From positions 124,001-188,000 of the forward strand of contig CAWFFV010000034.1 of the NCBI GenBank assembly GCA_963814985.1: DNA of 64,000 nt. The letters are read 5' to 3'. Under the pieces are notes generated by a model. That model made no database searches and had not been told where the DNA came from. It saw only the letters and a program-made list of their open reading frames with translations. Shown here piece after piece: positions 1 to 9,544 of the stretch. A program made the position numbers and the translations under genes. The stretch is from CAWFFV01 sp963814985 (GTDB lineage: Bacteria > Chloroflexota > Ktedonobacteria > Ktedonobacterales > Ktedonobacteraceae). The first letter of the stretch is position 1; each line of letters opens with the position of its first letter.

Positions 1-1516
1 TCAGGTTCTCTTGTCACTCTTAATCTGTTTGTCGCCTCGGTTTCTCCCTGGAAATTTGTTAAAAGAGCTTTGGAAGAGAGTAGCTCTTCTATTTGACCTG
101 GGGAGTGCCTGGGATACAAACGTATCACTTCGTCTAAGCGTTGCATATGTGTCGTTACATTCGGTCCCAGGTAAACACCTGGGAGACCACGAAGAAGCGC
201 AGTATCTTCACCGAACACACGTCCTCCAAAGCAGAGGATCGGACGAGGATGCTGCAAGTGGGCTACCTCTCGTCCCACCTCCTTCACATCATGGATACGG
301 GAACGTTTCATCGCTGAAAGATAGATAATTCCTGGACGGATAGGACGTATTGTCTCAAGCAACCTGGGCAAATCCCTGACCTCTGACAACTGTCCGTGAT
401 AATGTACATGGAATCCCGCACGACGCCAAAAGAGAGCCAGCATGAGTGCATCGATCTCGTACGTTTCCTGTGGAGCACTACAGACGAAGATCAGGAGACC
501 CTTACGAAGGTTCGGGGTGGCCTGAAAAGAGAAAGGAGAGGTATTTATAAACCAGGGTGATGCTAAAGCCTTTTATGCTTGCTGATGTTGTGTTTGTATC
601 TAATAACGCTCTTATACGAGAAAGAACTGGTTGTAACAGGGAGAGACAAACGTCTTCTGCGGGGTAATAGTGAAAGGCACTATCTAAAATGCGTAGTGCT
701 ATCGTTTCGTTCATCTGACCAAGAGCTTGTAGCAGTGGTTCTCCCATCCCATCTAAGTCAGGAACTACACGGGAGATCCTTTCTTGCTGCTTCGTTTCAT
801 CGCTCTGGGAAACCTGTAGGAGTAACGACGAAGAGATACTCGGATGCGCCTTCGGGGGAAAAGCAAGCTTCGATCAAGTGGGGGATCTGTGACCGTATGT
901 AGCGTTGAGACAAATGTTTCTGTTGCCTGCGGGATGATATCGCGTTTCCGTAACTCAACTGTGTAAGTGAGAATTGGTCGCAACAGGTTCTCGCAGACGA
1001 CTATTGCGGGGTACATTATAAAAGCATCTGCCAGAATGCGAGTGGCATTTGTCATGTTCGTCGAGGTGACAGCTTGCATCAGTTTGTCACGTAACTCTGG
1101 CAATTCGCGCTGTGGGGGGAGCAGTACGCTTGATGCACGATCGTTTGTATATGAGGGATCATGACGCACCAGTTCTACAATAGCCTGCTGCAGACTCATA
1201 TTACTGGTAACCCGTTTGCAAAGCTAGCGTATTGCCGCAATATCACGTTGCGAATAGAGTTTCTGGTAATATTCACAGCCCAGGGAGAGGGGATGCTATA
1301 GAATTTTTCCCAGGCACGTAAGGTCATGAGAGGAATGTTAATTTCTGTGAGTACAACATCTATTTTGAAGCGTCGTGTGAATTCAAAAACGCGTAAGTGT
1401 GGGAGTCCATCGTCTACCAGTTGCTCCCAGGATGATTTCTGCGAAGGAAAAGGGGACAGTGCCTGCTGAAAATTCTTATATTTGCCTGAAAGCTGTTTAT
1501 CCTCTCGTTCGTCCAT
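1..1516 (-). pseudogene. Broken MerR-type regulator with B12-binding domain (cut by left window edge)
   Basis: Three reading frames on the minus strand line up as one regulator. The N-terminal part (about 1200-1516) holds a MerR-like DNA-recognition segment with the hallmark IPLMTLRAWEKFYSIPSP, where the family has TLRxWExRYGIPxP. The middle (about 765-1199) and next part (502-747) each look like a four-helix cobalamin cap (A-ILADAF-YPA, then RILDSAFHYYPAEDV), so two caps seem to be in tandem. The part left of 500 reads LLIFVCSAPQETYEIDALML, a corrinoid-binding fold. The family (CarH-like) are B12-dependent repressors or light sensors. The start at 1516 follows AAAGGA at 6 nt. Frame breaks near 1200, 760 and 500 make it a pseudogene, or an error-laden copy. 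It continues beyond base 1. Confidence 0.6.
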
Positions 1517-1780
1517 AAACATCCTTTCATTGGTGCATAGGACAGAGTAACAAAGCGTCTGAGTGCGTTGTACGTTTCTCACATGCTTTGGCGAGAATAG
1601 CTAGTTTCTAAAATTTTAACAAGAAATTGCAAAATTTGTCAATAAGATGGGATTTAAGCCAGAAATACTGTGTCATACTCCTCTCGGTCTATCTGTAGTG
1701 ATACCATTTAGAGAGTTCTCATTTTTTTACTTTGTTGCATACTAGAGATAAGGAGGGATGCTCATCGTAGAAAATATGAA

Positions 1781-1809
1781 TTGCCTCATTTTCTCAGCTA
1801 TGCTATACT
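1781..1809 (+). promoter_or_regulatory. Sigma70-type promoter for the GNAT gene
   Basis: TTGCCT at 1781-1786 and TATACT at 1804-1809 are separated by exactly 17 bp. The -10 lies 40 bp before the ATG at 1850, which supports that ATG over an in-frame TTG at 1781. Confidence 0.55.
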
Positions 1810-1849
1810 TTTCCTCGAACGAAATAGTCAGAAGGGAGACCCAATCTCA

Positions 1850-2407
1850 ATGCAAGATACCTCAAACATGCAAAATCCTTTTCTTATTGGTGAGCGTATC
1901 TACTTACGTCCCCTGGAGCCTGTACAGGACAACCACCTGTATGCGACATGGCTCAATGATGAAGAAATTCGTCGCTATTTCTCCATTTACCCCACCAGCG
2001 ATACACGTGGCAAAGAACGGTTAGAAAACCTGTATAAAGATTTCAAGCATATTATTTTTGGGATCGCACTCAAGAGCGACAATCGTTTGATCGGTCTGGT
2101 AGGACTCAAAGATATTAATATCCTCAACCAGAGCGCCGAGTTCTACGTAATATTGGATCATACAGCCTGGGGTCAGGGCTATGGAACCGAAGCCACAAAA
2201 TTGATGGTGCACTACGGTTTTATGGAATTGAACCTGAATCGTATACAAACGCAGGATATGGAAGACAATGTTGGTGGCTGGCGTGCCGATGAGAAGGCCG
2301 GCTTTAAGTATGAAGGAACGTTACGCGAAGTTATTCCCCGTTTTGGCAAGTTCCATAATGTGCGTGTCTATAGTTTACTCCGAAAAGAGTATATGGAGAA
2401 GATGTAG
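1850..2407 (+). CDS. GNAT family N-acetyltransferase (RimJ/RimL type)
   Basis: A 185-residue protein of the size of RimJ/RimL acetyltransferases, which move acetyl from acetyl-CoA to an N-terminus or small-molecule amine. It opens with GERIYLRPLEPVQD, the usual first strand of this subgroup. It carries the acetyl-CoA loop as WGQGYGTEATKLMVHYGF (R/QxxGxG/A-like) and ends with VRVYSLLRKEY, typical of the family C-terminus. The start at 1850 is chosen because AAGGGAG sits 11 nt upstream and a sigma70-type promoter overlaps the longer alternative. The next gene begins 4 bp after its stop, so it may share a message with the FemAB genes. The substrate cannot be read from the sequence. Confidence 0.85.
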   Translation: MQDTSNMQNPFLIGERIYLRPLEPVQDNHLYATWLNDEEIRRYFSIYPTSDTRGKERLENLYKDFKHIIFGIALKSDNRLIGLVGLKDINILNQSAEFYVILDHTAWGQGYGTEATKLMVHYGFMELNLNRIQTQDMEDNVGGWRADEKAGFKYEGTLREVIPRFGKFHNVRVYSLLRKEYMEKM

Positions 2408-2410
2408 CTT

Positions 2411-3547
2411 GTGATGAGTTTGACCATTCAGGAAATTATTGACCAGGAGCAATGGAACACCTTCCTGACCAGTCAGCCACGTGGTCACCTGCTGCAATCG
2501 TACGAGTGGGGCGAACTGAACAAATATCTGGGTGGACGTATCTACCGCCTGGGTGCTTTACAAGATGGGCACCTGGTAGGAGTAATGCTACTCTCTGTTG
2601 CCCCTGTACCTTTGCCTGTTTCGGTGCCAGGGATACGTTTGAATTGGCTCTATAGTGTGCGTGGTCCCACTGTCGAACATCCAGACTCACCTGCCCTTGC
2701 TGCTCTGGTTGAATATGCTCATAAAATAGCGCGAAATGAGCATGCAGTGGTGCTGCGCGTGGAACCCAATATTGCCGACGATGACCCTACTATGGATGCG
2801 TGGCTTGCAGCTTATCACAAAGTCGGCTTTCGTAGCAATTCCATCGCGGTCCATGGACGGCGCAGTTGGGTACTTGATATCAGCCCTACACCGGAGAAAC
2901 TCCTCGCCGATTGCAAGATGACATGGCGGCAAAATATCCGCTCTGCCGAACGTAAAGGTGTTGTGATTCGTGAAGCCACCAATGATGCAGATTTTGATGC
3001 ATACTATGATCTACTCAAAATTACCAGTGAACGTGATGCCTTTTTTATTCATGGTAAAGACTATCATAAAGAGATTTTACGTCACTTTGCTAGCAAGAGA
3101 GATGCCGTCCTTTACCTGGCAGAACATGAGGGCGAAATCATTGCCGCTAAGATGTTGATTTGCTTTGGTGATTGGTGCTGGGATATGTTCGGAGCCTCCT
3201 CTAACAATAAGCGCAACTTGAAACCTACCTACCTGCTGCAATATCGCTGTTTCCTCTGGGCAAAAGAGCGAGGATGTAGTTACTTTGATTTCCGTACTAT
3301 TCCGGAAATCCTGGAACCGGGTGAAGAGATGTGGGGTGTCTACGAGTACAAAAAGGGCTTTGGAGGCTTCTCACGGATGAATCTACCCACTCAGGATTAT
3401 GTGTATCGTCCGCTGATCTATCAGGCATGGCATAAGTTAGTGGAGATACGTCGCGCACAACGCCACAAGGAACGCCAGAAAGTTGAACTGGAGCGTGTTG
3501 CACGAGGCAAAGGTGAGAGTAAAGAGGCCAAAGAGGAGAAGGATTAA
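2411..3547 (+). CDS. FemAB-like peptidoglycan bridge aminoacyltransferase
   Basis: The 378-residue protein matches the FemA/FemB/FemX family, which adds amino acids from aminoacyl-tRNA to the lipid II stem peptide in the cytoplasm. Recognisable blocks are LLQSYEWGELNKYLG near residue 30, the two GNAT-like domains with WRQNIRSAERKGVVIREA near 170, TSERDAFFIHGKDYH near 205, and the closing GEEMWGVYEYKKGFGG near 310, all typical of Fem transferases. The C-terminus is a charged Lys/Glu tail. GTG at 2411 is followed directly by ATG at 2414, so either may be used. It lies 3 bp upstream of a second, broken paralogue. The bridge amino acid cannot be predicted. Confidence 0.85.
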   Translation: MMSLTIQEIIDQEQWNTFLTSQPRGHLLQSYEWGELNKYLGGRIYRLGALQDGHLVGVMLLSVAPVPLPVSVPGIRLNWLYSVRGPTVEHPDSPALAALVEYAHKIARNEHAVVLRVEPNIADDDPTMDAWLAAYHKVGFRSNSIAVHGRRSWVLDISPTPEKLLADCKMTWRQNIRSAERKGVVIREATNDADFDAYYDLLKITSERDAFFIHGKDYHKEILRHFASKRDAVLYLAEHEGEIIAAKMLICFGDWCWDMFGASSNNKRNLKPTYLLQYRCFLWAKERGCSYFDFRTIPEILEPGEEMWGVYEYKKGFGGFSRMNLPTQDYVYRPLIYQAWHKLVEIRRAQRHKERQKVELERVARGKGESKEAKEEKD

Positions 3548-3549
3548 TT

Positions 3550-4613
3550 ATGGAGGCTCGGATCATCACTGATCGCCAACAGTGGAACGATTTTGTGGCA
3601 TCATCAGTGTGCTGCAATATCACACAATCATATGAGTGGGGTGAACTTGCTCCCCATCTGGGAGCTGAAGCGCTACGCACAGGCGTTGTAGATTCCGACG
3701 GCAAGTTGTGTGCGGCTATGCTCATCCTCATCTCCCGTGCTCCTGTACTGAACAGAACATACTTCTATGCTCCGCGTGGCCCGGTCATCGATGATCCTGG
3801 TTCTCCGGCGATGACGTGCTGACTCAATTTTGTAAAGGCGGAAGCACGCAAACAGAGAGCCTTTATGCTCAAGGTTGAGCCAAGCGTATTGGATGGTGAT
3901 GATGCAGTGGTTGACAGCCTTGAATCGTCATGGCTTCCGCGTTACGGCTTATGCCACGCATATACGCCACGAGTGGGTTCTAGATCTGCGTCCTGATGAG
4001 AAAGCGCTACTGGCAGGGATGAAGGAGAAGTGGCGCTATAATATCCGCCTGGCAGGACGCAAAGGCATAACGGTGCGACAAAGGCGAGGGACAGGCCGAT
4101 CTGGATGCCTTTTACCGTATTTATGAGACGACGAGTGAGCGGGATCAGTTCTTTATCCATAACAAGGCACACTATCAGGATGTGATGCGTTTGTTTGGTG
4201 AAAATGGTCAGGCGGCGCTCTTTCTGGCTGAGTATGAGGGGAAACCGATCGCAGGAACGATTGTACTATGTCTTGGACACTGGAGTTGGTATATGTATGG
4301 CGCATCTTCGAATGAGGAGCGTGAACGTATGCCTAACCACCTTTTGCAGTGGACCGGGATGCAATGGGCTAAAGCACAGGGTGCCTGGTACTATAATTTC
4401 CGGGGTATTCCCGATATCCTGGAAGAAGGACAGGAGCTATGGGGTGTCTATGTCTTCAAAAGAGGCTTTGGAGGCTCTGCGCTGCGTTTCCTGGAGACAC
4501 ACGACCTTGTCTACCAACCCCTGGTCTATGAGACCTATCGCCGGCTTCTTGACGTAAAACGCTGGCAGGATGAACAGAGACGCAAAAAGTCTGTAGCGGC
4601 TCACAGCAGGTAG
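3550..4613 (+). pseudogene. Second FemAB-like aminoacyltransferase, frameshifted
   Basis: A paralogue of the gene just upstream, with the same block order: ITQSYEWGELAPHLG, YFYAPRGPVIDDPGSPA, HEWVLDLRPDEKALLAGMKE, WRYNIRLAGRKGI, TSERDQFFIHNKAHYQD and ELWGVYVFKRGFGGSALR. The blocks fall in different frames: the first ends at a stop near 3822, then MLKVEPSVLDGDDAVVDSL, ALNRHGFRVTAYATHIRHEW and the C-terminal half each need a one-base shift (near 3825, 3920 and 4083). Restored, it would be about 353 residues. Tandem Fem genes commonly add successive bridge residues. Either this copy is decaying or the sequence carries indel errors. Confidence 0.75.
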
Positions 4614-4636
4614 CTGAATCGTATAATATGTTCTTT

Positions 4637-4668
4637 AGAGGTAACTCCTCAGGTCACGAGTTACCTCT
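4637..4668. terminator. Bidirectional hairpin between convergent genes
   Basis: AGAGGTAACTC (4637-4647) pairs perfectly with GAGTTACCTCT (4658-4668), an 11-bp stem with a 10-nt loop. It lies between the convergent FemAB copy and the SRPBCC gene and touches the latter's stop codon. There is no long T run, so termination strength is uncertain. Confidence 0.5.
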
Positions 4669-5125
4669 AGGATTGAGATTCCAGATACGTTTTTAGCATC
4701 TGTAAAATGCGCTCATTCTCCTGACGAATTCTTCTCAGGAGTACAGGCTGCAAGAGCTTAAGGATACCAGCAAGGGTAAGAGAGATATTCCTTGTCACCT
4801 GGGTCCCATTCTCTAACGGTTCCAGTGCATACGAAGCAGAAATAGCGATTTCTCCTGACAAACCCAACTTTTTGAAGCGCGTCGCTTGATAAAAGGAGAC
4901 CTGTGTAGGCGGGATAAGGGTTGTAACTTTGCCTCGTAGTACGGCTGAAGGTCCTCTGTCAAGATAGGTTGTTCCATTTTTGATGGGATTATCTGAAATT
5001 GTAGAGGTACCAATAAATACATCGGATGGGGGAAGCCATTTATCATAGTTGCTTAAGTCAGTAATAAGCTGAAAGACTGCCTCAGTAGGGCGCTTGATCA
5101 TACAATGAAACTGCATCTCTGGCAT
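4667..5125 (-). CDS. SRPBCC (START-like) domain protein
   Basis: The 152-residue protein fits the SRPBCC/polyketide cyclase-like fold, small hydrophobic-ligand-binding proteins. It starts MPEMQFHCMIKRPTEAVFQLITDLSNYDKWLPP, the usual first strand and helix pair, continues through a beta-rich core (TLIPPTQVSFYQ, ISASYALEPLENGTQVTRNISL) and ends in a long C-terminal helix (LLRRIRQENERILQMLKTYLES). The start at 5125 has GGAGAGGGAGC upstream; an in-frame extension to 5254 would only translate the adjacent repeat and is rejected. No ligand can be named, and the neighbours do not suggest one. Confidence 0.75.
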   Translation of the reverse strand: MPEMQFHCMIKRPTEAVFQLITDLSNYDKWLPPSDVFIGTSTISDNPIKNGTTYLDRGPSAVLRGKVTTLIPPTQVSFYQATRFKKLGLSGEIAISASYALEPLENGTQVTRNISLTLAGILKLLQPVLLRRIRQENERILQMLKTYLESQS

Positions 5126-5170
5126 TGTTTTATTGCTCCCTCTCCTGGTAATGAGAGAATCCGAAATTTG

Positions 5171-5322
5171 GTAACTGTTCAGGTATCCTCGCCACCTGCG
5201 GTGGCTCGCTCTTGTTTTATGCGGGTTGCGGTGTTTGCGCCGCAAACACCGCAACCCGCATAAAACAATCTGCGAAGCGCCGAAGGCGCTGAGGAATCAG
5301 AAAAAGAGACCTGAATAGTTAC
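5171..5322 (+). repeat. Interspersed four-stem palindromic element, copy A1
   Basis: A 152-bp unit bounded by inverted ends: GTAACTGTTCAGGT at 5171 and, reversed, GTAACTATTCAGGT ending at 5322. Inside are CCACCTGCGGTGG (small hairpin), a central stem of 26 bp whose arms are 5214-5239 and 5241-5266, and GCGCCGAAGGCGC (second small hairpin). The A-rich flanks (AAATTT on both sides) extend the outer pairing. It sits between two minus-strand genes. Confidence 0.9.
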
Positions 5323-5340
5323 AAAATTTATGATTCGCAT

Positions 5341-5375
5341 AAGATGGCAGAAGGACATGAGCCTTCTGCCATCTT
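5341..5375 (-). terminator. Strong hairpin downstream of the TPR operon
   Basis: A 14-bp perfect stem (5341-5354 with 5362-5375) and a 7-nt loop, starting 50 bp past the stop of the large TPR gene. The arms begin AA and end TT, but no U tract follows, so it may stabilise the 3' end rather than terminate alone. Confidence 0.5.
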
Positions 5376-5424
5376 GAAAGTGTCAGCTTTCCTATCCATT
5401 AAGATTGCTCAATGGGCTACAGGA

Positions 5425-8400
5425 TTATTTTGTGCGCAACTCTTGTAAGGTTGCCAGACGTTCTCGTGCGATGGAGCTGCCAGGATTGACCTTTGCAAGG
5501 TTGCGGTATACCCGGCTGGCTTGCTCATATTCGCCGACAGACTGATAAGTCCTGCCCAGCATATCATAGGCATCATAGTTACTACGGTCAATCGTAATCA
5601 ACTGCTGAAGGGCTGCCACCGACTCTTTAATCTGGCGGGTGTCGAAGTAGTGACGAGCGATACTCCCCTGATATTTGGCAGCTTCTTGCGTTTTGCCCAA
5701 CTTCAGACAGAATCCGACAACTTCGCGCAGCAAGTCCATCGAGGAGGCATCGAGTTCGGCAGCGCGGCACAGGTTTGTGAAAGCCTCTTCGTTGTTCCCT
5801 GTTTCGGCATAAATGCTCCCAACGCGCTGGATCGCCGCTGCCGCCTGCTGCAACTGGTTTCGACGCAGGTAAACATCAGCAAGGAGCCGCAACTCTGCGA
5901 TACCTTCGTCCAACAGACCACGATGTACATAGAGATCAGCCAGTTCTTCGTGAGCATGTGGATCTTGTGGGGCCAGACGCACCATTTCATTGAGCACATT
6001 GAGCGCGCTATCGATCTGGCGGCTATTGCGATAGTGGCGTACCAGATCAGCATACTCCTGCAATGTACTCTGAACATCGCCATGACGGGACGATATTTCA
6101 GCCAGGGACGAGACGACTTCATCTTGTACAGGCTGCACTTGCTTCACCTGACGCAAGATGGCCTGCATCTGCTCCTTGCGTCCCATGCGCTCATAGGCCT
6201 TTGCCAGCAAGAGAGAGATTTCGACCTCTGGTGCTTGATGCGTCTCACCCTCTTCACGTGGACGCGCAGCCCAGGTTGCCGGGTCCATCGAGACAGGTGA
6301 ACGACGAATATTTTGGAGTGCTTGCTCAAGTTGCTGGATAGCCGCTTCGGGTTTACCTTGTGCGAAGAGACATTGTGCAGCACTAACGCGCGCCAGCACC
6401 TCAACCGAATTATCACGAGTTGCCAGCATATATGAGTCAAGGGCCTTATCATAATCACCAGACTGGTGACAGATTTGACCAAGTGTAAAGTGAACATCAG
6501 CGTTATTCGGATGGATGTCGGCAGCCTGATGATACTCGCGGGCAACAGCCTCAGCTTGTTTCTGTCCCTCGCCACGCAATTGCCAGCGAATACGTGATAA
6601 CACCTCCAGTGATGTCGAGCGAGCCGAACCGAGAGTGGTAATCATAGATAGATGCCAGCGCACAAGAGCCGTAATATTGCGTGGGTCGACCTGTACGACG
6701 CGCTGATACTCTGTGACCGCTTGCTGAGATCGACCCAATTTCTGCAAGGCCAGGGCATAGTTCAGCCGTGTCGGAACACTGGTTGGACTCTCCTGAAGAG
6801 CTTGCTCCAGTTCTGTCAGAGCACGATCCGTATAGCCAAGGCGTAGATAAGATTCGGCTGCCAGGGTACGTTCACGAAGCAATTCTTCCTTGTTCCCCTG
6901 GTTGGAAAGCAGGCTGATCAGGCGCATGCGATAAGTGAGATTGTTTGAATCCAGTTGGAGGATGCGGCGATAGGTGGCAACTGCATCGTCCGCTCGCCCA
7001 TTAGCAATATAGGTATCGACCAGGATGGCATATTTAGTAATAGCCTGCTCGATTTTGCCCTGCTTCACATAGATCTCACACAACACCTGGTGTACATCCA
7101 GATATTGCGGGGCGATGTCAATGACACGTAGACATTCCTCTGTAGCAGGTGTAAGCAAACCATGACTAATATATTTTTGGATATCCTGCATGGATTGCAC
7201 AACCTGGAACCGGACGTTCTCGGGTAACGATGCTGTTGTGGCAAGGACTGCATCAGCAGCCTGTCTTAATCCTCCATCTCGTGTGCCTGCGATCTGACTA
7301 AGCAGATCTTCAGCGGCCTGTCTTGGCTCAGGTTTATTCGATGTAGGTGGTACCACTAGCAGTGACTGTTCCGGTGGCAAGGCAGAAGCTGTCCTCTGCT
7401 GCGTCATAGGTTGTACAGATGGTGGTGCCATCGGCTGTTGTACAGGTGGTGGTACTACAGGAGGCGCGGCCTGTGGTGAGACGGATGTACGTGCCATGTC
7501 AGCAGGCTTGGGATCATCGATCAGCCATGAAGCTGCCGTTGGTGACTCCATCAACGGATTCGCAGGGGTGGTGCGAGATGTAGCCATATCCATATCATTG
7601 GATTGCCCACGCTGCTCAGGTAATGGTTGTCCGGCGAATGGCGACTGCGGTGGTGTCACATTTGTTGCTGGTGGCTTGACAACCTGGGTTTTGTCTGCAT
7701 CACTCAGGATACCTGTCAACCAATCTGGCAGTTCGCCAGCTGAATTTGCAGGCGATGGTGATTGCTGTTGCGGCACCACAGGTGGCGCAGGCTGTTGAGT
7801 CTTATTCGTGTTAAGCGCCATCGTCGCTCCCTCAGGAAACGTTGGTGGCGGTAAGGTTGTCTGTTGTTGCTGCATCGCCAGTTGATCTTGCATTGTTGGG
7901 CGAGGTGGGTTAATAGGTGGTGTGACCGATCGTGGTGGTACCGCTGCACCCTGTGCCTGTTGCAGCATAAACTCGACCTGAGTTACCTTGTCGCCCCAAC
8001 CGCGACTACGCAGGAAACCCAGCAGTGCATTATAGACCGTGAGTGCCTGTTCTTGTTCGCCCAGGAGACGGTGAGCCTCAGCAGCTTCCTGGCAGAGTTG
8101 GACCAGCTGGTCGGACTCCTCCACAGTCAGCGCGTCCAGATTTACTCTGTCAACGGCTTCATCAAAATGGACAGTTGCCGTGCGTAAATCACCTCGCGCA
8201 CGATAGCACTGTCCTAATGCATAATAGCAGGAGAGTGCATAGTCAGGATCATTGAGAAGCAGTTGGAACTGGTGAATGGCCTCATCCCAACGCTGTTGTT
8301 CTTGATAGAGCCAGCCCAAAAAATAGCGGGCATCCGCTCGATCAAAACCGCTCTCCAGGATTTGCTCACAGAGGTCGATAGCATCATTGAAACGACCCTG

Positions 8401-8562
8401 GGTCTGAAAGGTCTGTGCCTGCTTCAGAACCCCTGTGACCTGGCTGGCAGAAATCCGTTTGCGAGAAGCCGTATTCATCCCACTACCAGCCCCAGTCGCC
8501 ACCACGGATTGCCCTGAATTACTCATCCCGCCGAAATTGCCCGCGCTACCCATGTTACCCAT
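5425..8562 (-). CDS. Large tetratricopeptide repeat protein
   Basis: A 1045-residue protein. The first 40 residues are Gly/Ser/Asn-rich. TPR units follow at about 50-200 (AQTFQTQGRFNDAIDLCEQIL, ARYFLGWLYQEQQRWDEAIHQF). A Pro/Gln-rich linker of about 220 residues spans roughly 205-420. At least a dozen TPR motifs then fill the rest (LNYALALQKLGRSQQAVTEYQRVVQVDP, VHFTLGQICHQSGDYDKALDSY). There is no signal peptide or catalytic motif, so it is probably a cytoplasmic scaffold. The stop of the upstream TPR gene is 10 bp away and the GGAGG ribosome site overlaps that stop, so the two are likely translationally coupled. Partner proteins are unknown. Confidence 0.85.
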   Translation of the reverse strand: MGNMGSAGNFGGMSNSGQSVVATGAGSGMNTASRKRISASQVTGVLKQAQTFQTQGRFNDAIDLCEQILESGFDRADARYFLGWLYQEQQRWDEAIHQFQLLLNDPDYALSCYYALGQCYRARGDLRTATVHFDEAVDRVNLDALTVEESDQLVQLCQEAAEAHRLLGEQEQALTVYNALLGFLRSRGWGDKVTQVEFMLQQAQGAAVPPRSVTPPINPPRPTMQDQLAMQQQQTTLPPPTFPEGATMALNTNKTQQPAPPVVPQQQSPSPANSAGELPDWLTGILSDADKTQVVKPPATNVTPPQSPFAGQPLPEQRGQSNDMDMATSRTTPANPLMESPTAASWLIDDPKPADMARTSVSPQAAPPVVPPPVQQPMAPPSVQPMTQQRTASALPPEQSLLVVPPTSNKPEPRQAAEDLLSQIAGTRDGGLRQAADAVLATTASLPENVRFQVVQSMQDIQKYISHGLLTPATEECLRVIDIAPQYLDVHQVLCEIYVKQGKIEQAITKYAILVDTYIANGRADDAVATYRRILQLDSNNLTYRMRLISLLSNQGNKEELLRERTLAAESYLRLGYTDRALTELEQALQESPTSVPTRLNYALALQKLGRSQQAVTEYQRVVQVDPRNITALVRWHLSMITTLGSARSTSLEVLSRIRWQLRGEGQKQAEAVAREYHQAADIHPNNADVHFTLGQICHQSGDYDKALDSYMLATRDNSVEVLARVSAAQCLFAQGKPEAAIQQLEQALQNIRRSPVSMDPATWAARPREEGETHQAPEVEISLLLAKAYERMGRKEQMQAILRQVKQVQPVQDEVVSSLAEISSRHGDVQSTLQEYADLVRHYRNSRQIDSALNVLNEMVRLAPQDPHAHEELADLYVHRGLLDEGIAELRLLADVYLRRNQLQQAAAAIQRVGSIYAETGNNEEAFTNLCRAAELDASSMDLLREVVGFCLKLGKTQEAAKYQGSIARHYFDTRQIKESVAALQQLITIDRSNYDAYDMLGRTYQSVGEYEQASRVYRNLAKVNPGSSIARERLATLQELRTK

Positions 8563-8572
8563 GATGCCAGTA

Positions 8573-9343
8573 TTACCTCCGTCTTGTATTTCCCAATCTT
8601 ACTGTGTTGGTTTCAGTGAAAGCCGATGTGCTAGAAAATGTAGCATTTACCGATCCTGGTGGATTTGCTCTGGGACCTGCATTGTATGCTGAACCCGGAG
8701 ACGCTGAATATGGTGCTCCCGCTCCCCGGGAAGGTGAGCCTGAGGGCTTTCCCGGCCCTCCCAATATTTGCGCAAGTAACTGTTGTGCCTGGATATTGGT
8801 GGCATCCGCTCGCAAGACTGCTTCACACTGCATACGTGCTGGCCCACGCTCGTTACGTAAAAGATAGCTCTGAGCAGTTGCCAGACGTTGCTGGATCATC
8901 GAGGCGATATCTTTCTTCTCGAAGTAGTAGCTTGCTAGCCGCTCATGCGGCTCAGGATTGCCAGGAGACAACTGCACTGCTTTTTGCCAGGCCGCTTCTG
9001 CACGAGCACCCTGACCAGCCTGTGAATAGAGATCGGCCAGGTGTAAATATGCGCTGTAAGCATCACTGCGTCTGCTCAGGATACCATACAATTCTGCTGT
9101 TTTGCTCAGGGCAATGACATTGCTGGGATCGCGTTCCAGGATATTTTCATATTCCTCAAGCGCCTTTTGCCACTGCTTTGTCTGCATATAGCAGAACCCT
9201 AGACCACCACGTGCTGTCGCATCCTCTGGGAACTCTGCGAGCGCTTGCTGGTACTCCCGCATCGCCTCCGTCCACTGACTATCCCAACGGTGGCGGTCGG
9301 CTGCATTTATTGCTGTACTAAAGATTTGTCTGTTCCCAGGCAT
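8573..9343 (-). CDS. TPR protein with Gly/Pro-rich C-terminal tail
   Basis: About 256 residues with four to five TPR units: EAMREYQQALAEFPEDATARGGLGFCYM, KALEEYENILERDPSNVIALSKTAELYG, AYSAYLHLADLYSQAGQGARAEAAWQKAV and PHERLASYYFEKKDIASMI. The C-terminal 60 residues are low-complexity Gly/Pro/Ser/Ala and echo the disordered N-terminus of the next gene. The ATG at 9343 is preferred to an upstream GTG at 9385 because AAGGTGAG stands 6 nt before it, while the GTG has no ribosome site. It is the first gene of a two-gene TPR unit. Function beyond protein-protein contact cannot be inferred. Confidence 0.8.
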   Translation of the reverse strand: MPGNRQIFSTAINAADRHRWDSQWTEAMREYQQALAEFPEDATARGGLGFCYMQTKQWQKALEEYENILERDPSNVIALSKTAELYGILSRRSDAYSAYLHLADLYSQAGQGARAEAAWQKAVQLSPGNPEPHERLASYYFEKKDIASMIQQRLATAQSYLLRNERGPARMQCEAVLRADATNIQAQQLLAQILGGPGKPSGSPSRGAGAPYSASPGSAYNAGPRANPPGSVNATFSSTSAFTETNTVRLGNTRRR

Positions 9344-9544
9344 TAAAGGCTCACCTTCTCGATTGAGAGCACCAGCTAGTTGCACTAAGACAAACTGCGA
9401 AAGGGGGCTTTGGTCTAGTCAAAACTAGGTTACTACATTTCTTTTGCCAGGGCACTCCTTTGGTACTAAAGTACCTTGTTTTCAGCATTTTGAGAATATG
9501 GTTCACTACAAACCCGTACTTCCAGGAAGTACCACATTTGAGCA

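Noticed and set aside
5125..5254. N-terminal extension of the SRPBCC protein by 43 residues
   Set aside because: The extension translates repeat A1 and lacks a ribosome site; the start at 5125 has a good one.
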